Below, in pieces: positions 21,811-32,842 of a stretch of DNA of 64,000 nt. The translations under genes and the position numbers were made by a program. Source of the DNA: Luzula sylvatica (taxonomy: Eukaryota; Streptophyta; Magnoliopsida; Poales; Juncaceae); contig OX326961.1 of the NCBI GenBank assembly GCA_946800325.1, positions 39,422,543 through 39,486,542 on the forward strand, given 5' to 3'. The notes under the pieces were generated by a model. It did no database searches and was not told the DNA's origin. It saw only the letters and a program-made list of their open reading frames with translations. Positions within the stretch are counted from its first letter, which is position 1; the number at the start of each line of letters is the position of its first letter.

Positions 21811-22447
21811 TATGGCAGCAGTTAATTTTATTAGCACAAAAACTTTATTTTGGCAGCGGTTGCTTTTATTGGCACGAAAATATTCTTTTGGCAGCGGTTC
21901 TTTTTGTTGGCACGAAAACTTTCTTTTGGCAGCGGTTACTCTTATCTGCACGAAAACATCCTTTTGGCAAGTGTTATTGTGGAATGCAGCAAATTACTTT
22001 TGGCAGCGGTTAGTTTTATTGTCACGAAAAAAATCTTTTGACAGCGGTTACTTCAATAAGCACGAAAACATCCTTTTGGCAGCGGTTATTCCTTCACCAC
22101 CAAAACTTAGTTTTGGCAGCGGTTACTTTTATTGGCACTAATACTTCCTTTTGACAGCGGTTACTACAACAGACACGAAAACTATCTTTTGGCAGCTTTT
22201 ACTTTTATCGGCACGAAAATGATCTTTTGGCAGCTGTCACTTTTATCGGCACGAAAACTTTCTTTTGGCAGCCGCAGACTGTAAATGCACCAAAACAAGC
22301 TTTTGGCAGCGCCAAAAAGAAACGGCCAAACTATCTTTTGGCAGCGATTACATTAAAAGACACCAAAACTATCTTTTGGCAGCTTCTGACAGTAAAAGAC
22401 ACCAAAACTATATTTTGGCAGTGGCTCACAAATAAACAACACAAAAC
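21811..22447 (+). repeat. 38-bp minisatellite, about 17 units
   Basis: Units begin TTTGGCAGCGGTT and end GGCACGAAAACTTTCT or variants, mostly 36-39 bp. The GGCAGC and GCACGAAAA blocks are conserved and the middle is variable; divergence grows to the right (after about 22270). Because 38 is not a multiple of three, three overlapping frames stay open by chance, giving spurious ORFs rich in Trp/Arg/Lys. No homologous unit is seen elsewhere in the window. Confidence 0.92.
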
Positions 22448-23175
22448 CACACCAAATAAGCCACAGAAAATCCAGCAAGTAAAAACCCAACATGGCTGCA
22501 TTGGAGAGGAGAAATTTCCCTAACAATATACATAAGATAGAATGTGTTCAAAATTAAATGGGTTAATTAATTAGAAAATTCAGGGTGTTGAAATCCGGAA
22601 GAAGGATATAATTTCCTAATTTTAATGCATGTCCCTCCGGCTTTGTACAACGTTTCTCGTCCATATTTCTCGATTCGAATTTTTCTTTACACATAGTTAA
22701 AAAAAAAAAAAAAGTGGCACTCGTGGTTTTTATTTTTCTCTTTTTGACTTCAAATTCATTTACTTTTAACGATTAAAGACAGATACATGGTCCAACTGAA
22801 CCTCTCCATCCATCTCTCCCCCCTTTAGTTTGAAGTTTGAACCCCACATCTTTTGATTTCAATAATTTATATTTTATTTGAATATTTGAATATCTCTTTT
22901 AAAAGTCTCGTGTAGAAGCTTCATCTTTGACGTGCTTGCATATCACACACACACACGTCGCAAGTCATTAGAGGTCTCTCTCGTCTTTATGCAAAGCCAC
23001 GAACACCAACATGGTACCAACTAAAATGCATGTATTGCATGATCGAGACCAACTTAGAAATGTACTATATTAAGAAATAATTGCTTCTCCTACTATAAAA
23101 AAAATCTTTCACTAGTTTCTCGTGTTCAACAAAAAAAAAAATTAAAACCAATAAGACATCAACACAACAAATAAT
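22448..23175. other. Intergenic, no feature seen
   Basis: AT-rich, with an A run near 22700 and a short CA run near 22946. No recognisable gene. Confidence 0.45.
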
Positions 23176-23178
23176 AGA

Positions 23179-23222
<44 letters not shown>

Positions 23223-23225
<3 letters not shown>

Positions 23226-23431
23226 GGAGGCTAACCTAATTAAATAAGTATCAAAGATTCGGTACTTAATGTTTTTTAATTATTGAAATTGTATTGAGAT
23301 TTATGTTTTTTCATGATGATCATAAATTTTTGTGCACATCATCAAATACACAAATCTTAATGCAAATTCAATAATTAAAAATTATTAAGTATCAAATCTT
23401 TGATACTCAATTAAGTAGATTAGTCTCCCTG
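23223..23431. mobile_element. Foldback MITE inserted in a TA tract
   Basis: Ends GAGGGAGGCTAACC on the left and the complement of AGGGAGACTAATC on the right, with inverted similarity continuing through ATCAAAGAT...GTACTTAAT for most of the 209 bp. It lies directly after an (AT)n run (23177-23222). A target duplication cannot be separated from the surrounding AT repeats. Family unknown. Confidence 0.7.
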
Positions 23432-23438
23432 AATATAT

Positions 23439-23990
23439 GGGACCGGTTCCGTTGAGATCTTATTTTGAGTTCTTATTTTGAGTCCGTATCTTAGCCCTTC
23501 ATCTGATTTGGATTTGCGGTTGAGATTTATTGAAAATAAAACATTAAACATCTGCCCCAAAGATACCGTCGCTCTGCCCAAATTCAAAACCAACCCTTAA
23601 CCCATATATTTCCTCTCTCTCTCTCTCTCTCTCTCTCATACAGACATTATCTCCCTCTCTTAGGAACCCTATCTAGAGCTCGCCATGGAAGAGCTCATCT
23701 GTTCATATGATAACCCTAAATTTTTCTTGCGCCTGAGTCTCTTTAAGCAATCCAACCACACCGTTCTCCCTCTCGTGCGATCAGCCCTCAACTCTTCCCT
23801 TGCGTTCTTGTTTTTTTTCTTTTTGGATCTACATTTGACGAGTTTTTCTCTTCAAATTACTGGTGCCAACAGCGAGTAGTACCTATCATCGCTAAAACCG
23901 GTCTCAGAAGATCAAATTTCACCGATTAATTGAGGTGGGAATCGAGTGTAAAGACATCCCTAAAGTCTGATACATTCATCAGGTTTTTTA
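23439..23990 (+). repeat. Left terminal inverted repeat of the MULE
   Basis: Matches the complement of 25496-26049 through its whole length, including the MEELI-encoding start at 23685 and the segment near 23930-23980. Differences are scattered substitutions and microsatellite length. Confidence 0.85.
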
Positions 23991-24514
23991 TTGACTGTTT
24001 TTGCTTTAGATTTAGTATATTTTTTATTTCAAATTTCGTGTGGATTTTGGTTGAATTATCACTATTGTTCTTGAAATTGCAAATGGGAGAATTGATTGAA
24101 TTCCCTTTCTCAATTTAATTAGACAAAGGGTTTTAAGTTTAAAATTCATTAGCAACAGTAGACTCGAAATTAATCAATACTCACTTAATTTACAGGGTCC
24201 TTGTTTCCAATTGGTATGGTGTGCGGTTCGTTGATTGATGAATCACTACTTTGTGCGGCTCATAAGGAGGAATTAGTGGCTGATGAAGGAGAAGCAAGAT
24301 GCAGATTCAGATATTGTTACTGGTACGTGTTATTGAATTTAGAGTCGGCACTTAAGCATATCAACATACTTGTTTTCACTGCCGAAATTGTAAGTTAGTT
24401 CTTCCCTGAATCGCTACTTTGTTCTTCATTCTAGGAACCAGTACCCTTCTCGGCATGCCAGTCTCCAATGCTTGTTCAATGATCGAGTTTCCTCGAGCGA
24501 TCGATTGTGGAAGG

Positions 24515-24565
<51 letters not shown>

Positions 24566-25019
24566 TTTAGGATTTTACTGATTTTAGGGTTTTCGTGGAC
24601 TTCATTTATAATTTAGGGTTTTGCGGACTTCATTTCTTATTGTAAGCTATTAAGGATTATTCATGTCAAATTTATAATAGCAAATTACCTTTACACAATT
24701 TTGGCAGTGAGCGAAAAAAAAGCTAAGAGGTCATTACAAATCAACAAATTCAAATAAGTCCAATTTGAATATAAATTTCAACAAAAATCAGTACAAATTA
24801 ACAAAATTCAAACTAGTTCGAAATAATACTAAATTTGCAACAAGATTCATACAACATCAATAATATTCAAATAAGTATCATAAAATTAAAACAACTCTAA
24901 TTTTCCTCCTCATCACCACTTCAGAGTCCAACAGTTCCATTGTGCCTGTCATGAAATCAATACAAATTAAATAAATTTGAATGTTGCCAAAATTTTAAAA
25001 TTGCACAAATAAAACGATG

Positions 25020-25470
25020 TCGAAATATACCTTTATAATTTCTACTTGTTGGATTCTCGGGACAAGTTCTTTTATCATGGTATACAAGCATTTTGCAACA
25101 TGCACATTGCCTTTTTTTCTTGGTTGTTGCCTGTTCAAGACCACCCTTAAATCTTCCAGATTGCTCACTTCCTTCTTTTTTTCTACCTTTAGTGTGCGAT
25201 ATGTTTGGGTCGGAAATTAATGTTTGAGATGGTTGAAGGATTTTTTTCTTGCTGGATATTCGGGGCCTTATCTAAAGGAATATTCAATAATATCCCACGA
25301 AGATCATTCATATATTTAGCGTAAACTCGTCAACGCTCCAACGAGTCATCGGCCAAATAAACCAAGCCTTTACCTAGCTCATGTAGCCACGTAATTCTTA
25401 GTTTCTTGTCTTCTTCTACTCCATTATCTTCAATTGAACCCTCGAAATTTGAAGTATAGTAAAAAATATA
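25020..25470 (-). pseudogene. FAR1/FHY3-like MULE transposase C-terminal remnant
   Basis: Minus-strand sequence reads, with one stop (near 25335) and one frameshift (near 25228): WLHELGKGLVYLADDSLER, then KYMNDLRGILLNIPLDKAPN, then SDPNISHTKGRKKEGSEQSG, and a CCHC motif CACCKMLVYHDKRTCP. The order (helical region, DP-x(2)-S-x-TKGRKK, short zinc knuckle) is that of the C-terminus of FAR1-family proteins and MULE transposases. The catalytic domain and SWIM finger are missing. Direct similarity could not be tested here. Confidence 0.6.
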
Positions 25471-25495
25471 CTAAATGTAAAACAAAAACAATCAA

Positions 25496-25836
25496 TAAAA
25501 AACCTGATGAATCGTATCAGACTTTAGGGGTGTCTTTGCACTCGATTCCCACCTCAATTAATCGGCGAAATTTGATCTTCTGAGACAGGTTTTAGCGATG
25601 ATGGGTACTACTCGCTGTTGGCACCAGTAATTTGAAAAGAAAAACTCGTCAAATGTAGATCCAGAAAAGAAAAGAAAAACAAGAACGCAAGAGAAGAGTT
25701 GAGGGATGATCACACGAAAGGGAGAACGGTGCGGTTGGATTGCTTGAAGAGACTCAGGCGCAAGAAAAATCTAGGGTTATCATGTGAGATGATGAGCTCT
25801 TCCATCGCGAGCTCTAGATCGGGTTCCTAAGAGAGG

Positions 25837-25880
<44 letters not shown>

Positions 25881-26049
25881 ATATCTGGGTTAAGGGTTGG
25901 TTTTGAATTTGGGCAGAGCGACTGTATCTTTGGGCAAATGTTTAATGTTTTATTTTCAATAAATTTCAACCGCAAATCCAAATCAGATGAAAGGCTAAGA
26001 TACGGACTCGAAATAAGGATTCGAAATAAGATCTCAACGGAACCGGCCC
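25496..26049 (-). repeat. Right terminal inverted repeat of the MULE
   Basis: Complement of 23439-23990. A GA run at about 25833-25877 corresponds to the CT run of the left arm. Confidence 0.85.
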
Positions 26050-26050
26050 A

Positions 26051-26090
<40 letters not shown>

Positions 26091-26263
26091 TTTGCTCCAT
26101 TAAATCATTGCCTGACCAAGCGAATAGTGATTCTAGAAAGTTTGATTACAAGTTTTTTTTTAATGGACATGATTACAAGTTTGTAAATTACTATTAACAT
26201 AAAGGGTCAAATTATATGACAACTAGGATAATACTCGCGCTATGCGAGCATAGTAATTATGTT

Positions 26264-26392
26264 ATTTTATTATAATAAATGGAGAAGGCTCATATGTCCT
26301 CCATTCATTAATGTCAACAGAATTTGAACCCACAATTTCTATATGAATTTTTGTGTCTCAGACTCAATTAACTAGGCTATGGACTCATTGAC
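26264..26392 (-). mobile_element. SINE inserted in the Helitron
   Basis: Minus-strand tRNA-derived head: A box TAGCCTAGTTA near 26370-26380 and B box GGTTCAAATTC near 26315-26325. Flanked by a 12-bp duplication AGTAATTATGTT (26252-26263 and 26393-26404). The Helitron copy at 55030 lacks the insert, which is an empty site. Confidence 0.78.
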
Positions 26393-27403
26393 AGTAATTA
26401 TGTTTTTCATTTTAATATAAAATACACATTTGTATAATAATAGTTTCAACTCCAATAAAATTATTTCAATTGATTATGTATATGTTTTACAATTATTTTC
26501 TATTTTTTTTTTCAAATAATAATAATTATATCAGTGTCAATATATAATAATATCTAAGATATAAGCCAACTTTACGAAAAAACATAACAACAAATATTAT
26601 ATCATTGTTTTTCACAATATTTCATGCAATATAAAATATCAAAATAGTGAACAATAGGACATATGTGGTACCACATCATAACTTATATAATAATAACAAA
26701 TTTTTATTGATTCAAAATGCAATGAAAATTATAAACAATATCAAACTTAATAGTGAAAGTAATTTAATAATTAGTATCAAAATTTAGTTTAGCATACATA
26801 TAAATATAAATTATTTAGTATCATATAATTTTTTTTTTAATTTATATTTTAAAAAATAGCAATATTATGCAATAGATGTTTATAAGTTTAAGAAGTTATT
26901 TGGATACGTAAACTACTTTTTTAATTTCGATTATTTTTTTAATTTAAATAGTAAAGTTATTTGAACAAAAGCACATGTATAACCTATTTAGTATTATATG
27001 AGATTCTTATAGTTATAATTATAATTAATAATACTCAAAATTTTATTATGTCAATATACATTTTTATATTGTATTTTCTTACATAATATATTTACAGATT
27101 CAAAATTAGGAAGACGGTATGTACGAATTATGATAATATGAATATCAAAATGAAGAGAAAATGGGAACGGATATATTTGATGGTTTTTTAAAATTAAAAT
27201 TTTAAAAATAATATTAATATATGTTGTATGTTTTATAATAATATATATTAATTTGTTAATTTATTAGTGTTTCGTATATATATTTTTCATCTTCCAGTTC
27301 ATTCAAATTTGATAACCTAATGTGAAATAATAAACAATTGAATAGATTTTGTCTAACATGAATCTACTCAATAATAATAGTTCATGTCATTAATATAAGA
27401 TTA

Positions 27404-28263
27404 TGTATTAAGACGGGAATGAAAACATGTAAAAAAATCATTCATATATGGACCAAGAAACGATCGTATGAAGAATACAACAAAAATCAGAAAATTCAGT
27501 AGAAACACGTTTTTAATAAAACTCTCATACTTTTCACATACGAATTCAAGTTGGACTCGGCCAAATTGGGATGGATAGATAATTAGATTATCTATCACTT
27601 TGATCACATAACCTTAGTTTGTCCATTTAAACGATTTATCATTTTCGTTTTAATGGAGTACCGAAAGGGTAAGACAATTTTACACACAATTAGTAAAACT
27701 GTCATAACGTTCGCATCCGAATTCCAATTGGGTTGGACCAAATTTGATTAGAAAGAAATTAGATTATCTACAACTTTTTGTGCAGATATATTTTCTGTTC
27801 GAACGATTTATCATTTTCGTTTTTACAGATTAGTGAAAGGTTGCAGACAATTTGAAGTTTCAAAAGATGTCTTGTCACTAGATCTTATCCATATAGTGCA
27901 AAATGTGTTTTTCTCTCTCTAATCAAGTTATTATCTATTGGAAATTTGAGATAATATCTAAAATTATTGTTCTAATTAAGAGGATAAATTGGAGAGATTA
28001 AGAGTGTTTCAATTCTTTTCACGAGTTCGGTGGTGGACTGAGTATGGAGGATTAGTGATCAAGGAGCACGGAATTCCACTGGAAACAAGAAGTTCAAGAT
28101 GCAAGAATTGGATTCAACCGTTCGCACGTGATTAATCTCTTGAGGTATTTAGTTATAACTTTTTCTACTGTACACAAATTTGATCGAAACGAGATCATAT
28201 GATTTGGGTTTGTCGTATGTTCCGCTGCCCATGTATAGTACATGGGTATGGCAAATCCCAACA
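27404..28263 (+). mobile_element. Solo LTR (copia-like, related to the 3913 family), edges approximate
   Basis: Shares landmarks with the LTRs at 3913 and 9158: TTTTAATGGAGTACCGAAAGG, AACGTTCGCATCCGAATTCC, GATTATCTACAACTTT, and a GGTGGACTGAGTATGGAGG variant of the conserved 17-mer near 28032. It ends TTCCGCTGCCCATG...CCCAACA. Starts TGTATTAAG, giving TGT...ACA ends. A target duplication is not convincing (GATTA versus ATTTA). It interrupts the Helitron at a point that is continuous at about 56065. Confidence 0.65.
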
Positions 28264-28500
28264 ATTTAATCTTCTAAAAATGTTTAAAACATGTTGCAAA
28301 ATAATAAACTCATAAATGTGTACATAGAAATTATGATAATAAAAAATAATGATTAATAAATGATCCAAATTTTGTCACGTATCATAATTTGATGGTTAAA
28401 ATAAATATGATGATGTGACTTAAAGAAATAATAAAAGTGATGATGTGTGACAAAAAAAATTGTATAAATTTGGATCAAAATAAAAATATAGGTAATTTTT

Positions 28501-29564
28501 TTTTCTTAGTTGATAATTTCTGAATATCAACTAATTAGATCAATTTTTAAAAGATTTTTAGAAAAATCAACCTTTTCCTACCGGCTCTATAAAAACAATA
28601 TACATGATCATATAACGAGGAAAGGATGTGAACTCATAATACATTTTGTTCATTCAAAACCAATAATGTTTTGCCAAGTGGATGACAGGTGTTTCGGAAC
28701 CAATCAATCTTTGCCAAGTGGACTTAAATAACAAGGCTCAATGATGACAGGCCATTTGTCCTCCCTAGATTTCACTACAACATCAAAATTAACATGTAAA
28801 TTATATTAATTAACATGTGTCAATAACTCTCCATGTTAATTATGTGAATTAATTATCTGATATATGTTATTTAATTATATGTCATATGTTAATTACTCAT
28901 GTTAATTATGATATAAACGATATGTCCGTATTCGTATTCTAGATATTTTTCAAACTAAATCATCGTCTTATTCGTATCATATCGAATATTTTATCCTTAT
29001 TCGTATTCGTGGAACGTAGTTTTTGGGTGAAATATAACTTACATTGAGGAACATGGTAATAGAAACATTGAGTTTGGTGTTACGCGTGTGGAATAATTAT
29101 TGGGCAAATTTTACGTGCCCCATTATTTTAATATATTTATATTATATTAAAGGAATAAATAAAAAATAATTAAATAATAAGTTAATAATATTTTTAAATT
29201 AAATATTATGATAATAATTAAAATCAACAAAACATTACAAATATTATGGAAATATCATACATTTATTCTAGAAGTATCATGAAATTAATTTTGAAATATC
29301 CTAAATGAAATATCTTAGGCGTATCATGAATGTATCCAAATCATATCTTGACGTATTTTGAAGTATCCGAGATGTATCCGCAAAAAATAAAAGTAAAAAT
29401 AATTGGATACTCCACGTGGCGTATATGATATGTATCCGACCTGTATCGTATATGTATTATCCTAGGGAGACATGCATTTTTGAAGTATCCGCGTAACATA
29501 GCCCAAAAGCAACCGAGCTTCGTCATAGCTTAAAAGCAGTCATGATGCTACTATTATTTTTACG
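28501..29564. other. Intergenic with a dispersed repeat
   Basis: No gene seen. 29280-29520 is related to 19595-19785 (same orientation). Confidence 0.45.
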
Positions 29565-30090
29565 AAGATAATACATGTGCAAAGCGACGAGTATTTTAAT
29601 TATGTTTTTCATTATAATACAAAATATATATTTTTTATAATAATAATGATATTATGATCTCAGAATAAAATTATTTAAACTCACTTATGTTTGATTATGT
29701 ATATGATGACAAATGACAAATTATTTTTATCAAATAATAACAAATATGTTATTGTCACATTGTAATAATAATGAGGTATAACACAACTTTACGAAAAACA
29801 TGATATAAACATGATATTATTACTGTTAAGAATATTTCATACAATTCCAAATATAAAAAATGATGAATAATACAACATATGTAGCCATATAACAAATTAT
29901 TTATTATATAATACTAATCAAAATATAATAGCATTTATTTAATATCATATGATTTATTTATATTTTTAATAATAATATTTGATAGATGTTTAAAGGTGTA
30001 AGAAGTCATTTATGTTGTTATATATAAACAATTTTTCGAATTTCTATTATTTTTTAAAATTTTGATATTAAAATTGGTTTCGATATAATA
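29565..30090 (-). mobile_element. Truncated Helitron of the 26223 family
   Basis: Starts with a decayed version of the terminal hairpin (GATAATACATGTGCAAAGCG) and continues through the same body as 26401-26960: TAATTATGTTTTTCATT, GAGGTATAACACAACTTTACG and ATATTTCATAC. It ends near 30090 without a recognisable 5' end. Confidence 0.6.
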
Positions 30091-32842
30091 ATACCAAAAT
30101 GAAAAAACCAAAACAAAAAAAACTGCCAGTTGCTCTCTTGTTGGTTTTGACGATCGAGCATGCACACTATGGAGTGCTCTAATAAATCTCTTTTACTAAT
30201 TTTCTCTAAACATTAAACTTTTACCATTTCATTTGTCGATCTGTGCACAAATAAAAAAAATTCTTCCAAAAAAAGATTCCTTCAATATCAGGGCATGGCT
30301 GACTATTTGTCTATTATCATTCGTTCACGATGAACTGTGACTGCATATAGCATTGTTGCATTATGCGAGTACAAATCAGAATAAACTTGTCATCACTAAA
30401 AAGTCATTAACCAATGTACGAATAATACATTACACCCATTCGCGGAACTACTTAATATTTAATCCAATTAATTCCTTTTATATTGTCTTTCATTTGCCAT
30501 CAATTTTGTTTGTCATTTAGTCAAATTTGTATCGTGCTAGTAAAAACAATGTTTTAAATATCACTGATATAAACCGATATGTCGGTTTCATACCGTTAAT
30601 CGATGTCCGTCCGTTATGTTATGATATGTCCATATCAGTTGAGTAAACCGGTTGGCCGATATAAGGACTGATATGGGTCGATATATGGATCTCTATAAAG
30701 CCGATATTGATTGATATAGACTGGTTTGAATCGATTAATTTGTTTTTGAATTACAATTTATTTCAATATTTATTTTTGACCGTCCCATTATTACAATTCA
30801 TTGCATTATTTATGAATTTTATGTTATAGTTTTGAATGCATTTTTAATTTAACTTAAAAATTATTTTGTATCGTTGAATTTTCACTATTAATAATGTAGA
30901 ATTTGAATTAATTTTAGAAATTAATATAAATAAATATTATAAAAAATTATTTAATATAATATATTTAATATTAAAAATTACAAAACCGGTATAAATTCAG
31001 TATATCTATCATATCGTTTGTCGATCGTCAACATTGCGCAAAAAGAGTGCATCAATTGTACATCCCAATCAATTCAATACAAATCAATAAATCAGAGTAT
31101 TGTTTTATTCTTTTTCCTTTCAATCATTTACGTTGTTCTCTTTAAAAAAGCATGGCTGGATTATACTTTTCTTCTGTTATGTATGATTCCCCTTGATAAT
31201 GCCCATCTGAACTGAACAGCTGTGAATTCCATTTTTATTGGGAATAAAATAAGATATGATATGATATGCCAACAAACATGAATCATTAAACCAAACTTAT
31301 TTCCGAGGAGCATTTATGCATTTAACCCTATTTATAATCAAAATTTAAAAAATAACTCCTTTTCTAAATATATTCCAAAAATAACTTCTTTTTTTGATAA
31401 TATTCCAAAAATAACCCAAACCGGATTTTTAAATCCCGCCGTAAAAATTTCATTTTTTAAAATTTTTTAAGTATGATATATTTCCCCAAATTTTACCATA
31501 ACATTTTTTATGATCTAATTAATAAATTTAATTAAAATAATAACTAGTACATGTTGGCTGTTAACTTAATACATAATTAATATTTATTCGAATTCATAAA
31601 TTTGAATAAATTTTAATGAATATTTAATTATATCTTTTAATTAGTACGTTAATTAAATGTAATTGTTCTATAATGGAGAATTCGACGGGTACATTTTGGG
31701 GAATGATTTTTTTTAAAACTATGTTACTCACACACGTTTATAAAAAAAATTTAAAAACAGGAATCATTAAACCAATCCTATTTCCAATTCATTATTATTT
31801 CTTCTGACAAGCCATGGATGCATGGGAATATGATACCAATTGAATTCTGTTTACAACTAAATTACAAATTATTACGAATAATGCAAACGACAAAAACCAA
31901 AGTCAAAGGCAAAAGAACGCCAGTAAAGAAATTGTAGCTCATTTCCCCATTTATTCCAAATCTTCCCTTTGCTGAATAATACCCAAAATCTATACAGTAA
32001 TCTTCTGGGAGCAAATAATTAAATTGCACTAAATATAATGATAAATAGGGATATTTAATACATTATGTACGTGAAAAACATGCAATATTTGATTATTTGG
32101 TGTGCAATGAAATCAACCTAAATTTGTATTTTTCTTTTTGATTAAAGAATTTTAGTCCTCAAAATAGTGGTCAAATTAATATAAATAAATAACTCACCAT
32201 TTACATCACTTTTTCAAACCCCCCCAGAGTCCTAACCTCTCTGAATATTTTAAAATTATCAATTTTGAAATTTCTTATTCAGACCCTATAAAAGAATCTT
32301 AAAAACTAAAATAAAAAATATTTATAATTTTTTAATTCAGCAAAGTCAGTGATTTTGTTTATAATAAAAGCCAAAGGATATTCCAAGAAATACAGAGAGA
32401 GGAATCATAAATGTGGCCAGCTAATTAAACCATGTTGCTTAGTTCAAAGCGTGTACTTAACAAATTAATTAATGCACTTTCAATAATTATATAAAAAAAG
32501 CACAATCCCACGGGATTAAGCTGAATTTTATTAAATTAAATCATTGCCTTTATAACGCAAAGTTAGGATCCAATTAATCATTAGTTAACTCATATTTACA
32601 TAACTAAATCCCCTCCAGTATAACCAAATGGACATTCCAGTATTTAAATTAACTCGTTCATTCTGGAGAGGTCAGTTTACATTAACTGGAGAAAGAAGTG
32701 AAGGTGTGAAATGACCAAATTACCCCTGTCACTTTCATCCTCAACTGCCCCTGTCACAACCAGGGGAAGGCTCCAAAATTGAAGCAAAAGAAGAGAGAAG
32801 GCTCCAATCTTTCGCCTTTTGCGACGTATCTCCAGTGCTTCC
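30091..32842. other. Intergenic, upstream of the SCAI-like gene
   Basis: AT-rich, no gene recognised. Around 30546-30720 is a GATAT-rich degraded repeat that starts CAATGTTTTAAAT, a start shared with the sequence at 51969 and, on the complement, with 43160 and 45230. The last 150 bp (32690-32842) are less AT-rich and probably hold the 5' UTR. Confidence 0.4.

Larger units (their letters stand above)
23439..26049. mobile_element. Mutator-like element (MULE) with about 550-bp terminal inverted repeats
   Basis: The two ends are long, near-identical inverted repeats: 23439-23990 and 25496-26049. They start GGGACCGGTTCCGTTGAGAT (left) and match on the complement at the right end. Both arms hold a CT/GA microsatellite and a short open frame beginning MEELI. 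The internal part has a FAR1-like transposase remnant on the minus strand. Flanks are AT repeats, so the 9-bp duplication expected for MULEs cannot be confirmed. Confidence 0.85.
26223..28500 (-). mobile_element. Helitron, non-autonomous, with later SINE and LTR insertions
   Basis: On the minus strand the 3' end is a hairpin (stem CTCGC/GCGAG) followed by TATTATCCTAG and then T, the expected Helitron CTRR/T terminus, at 26223. The body matches 55030-56285, 29565-30090 and the complement of 56286-57770, with repeated landmarks such as the TAATTATGTT, ATATATTTGATG and TTCAAATTTG-like stretches. Its 5' end is near 28500, by comparison with 56285. No helicase or Rep frame is present. Confidence 0.72.

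Noticed and set aside
21699..22523. Overlapping Trp/Arg-rich frames
   Set aside because: Three frames open through a 38-bp minisatellite; period not divisible by three.
23685..23879. 64-codon MEELI frame as a gene
   Set aside because: It lies in the MULE terminal repeat and is mirrored, with disruptions, in the other arm; more likely leader sequence.
32819..32842. Upstream start for the SCAI-like gene
   Set aside because: The frame's first codon there is TTG; the first ATG is at 32843.
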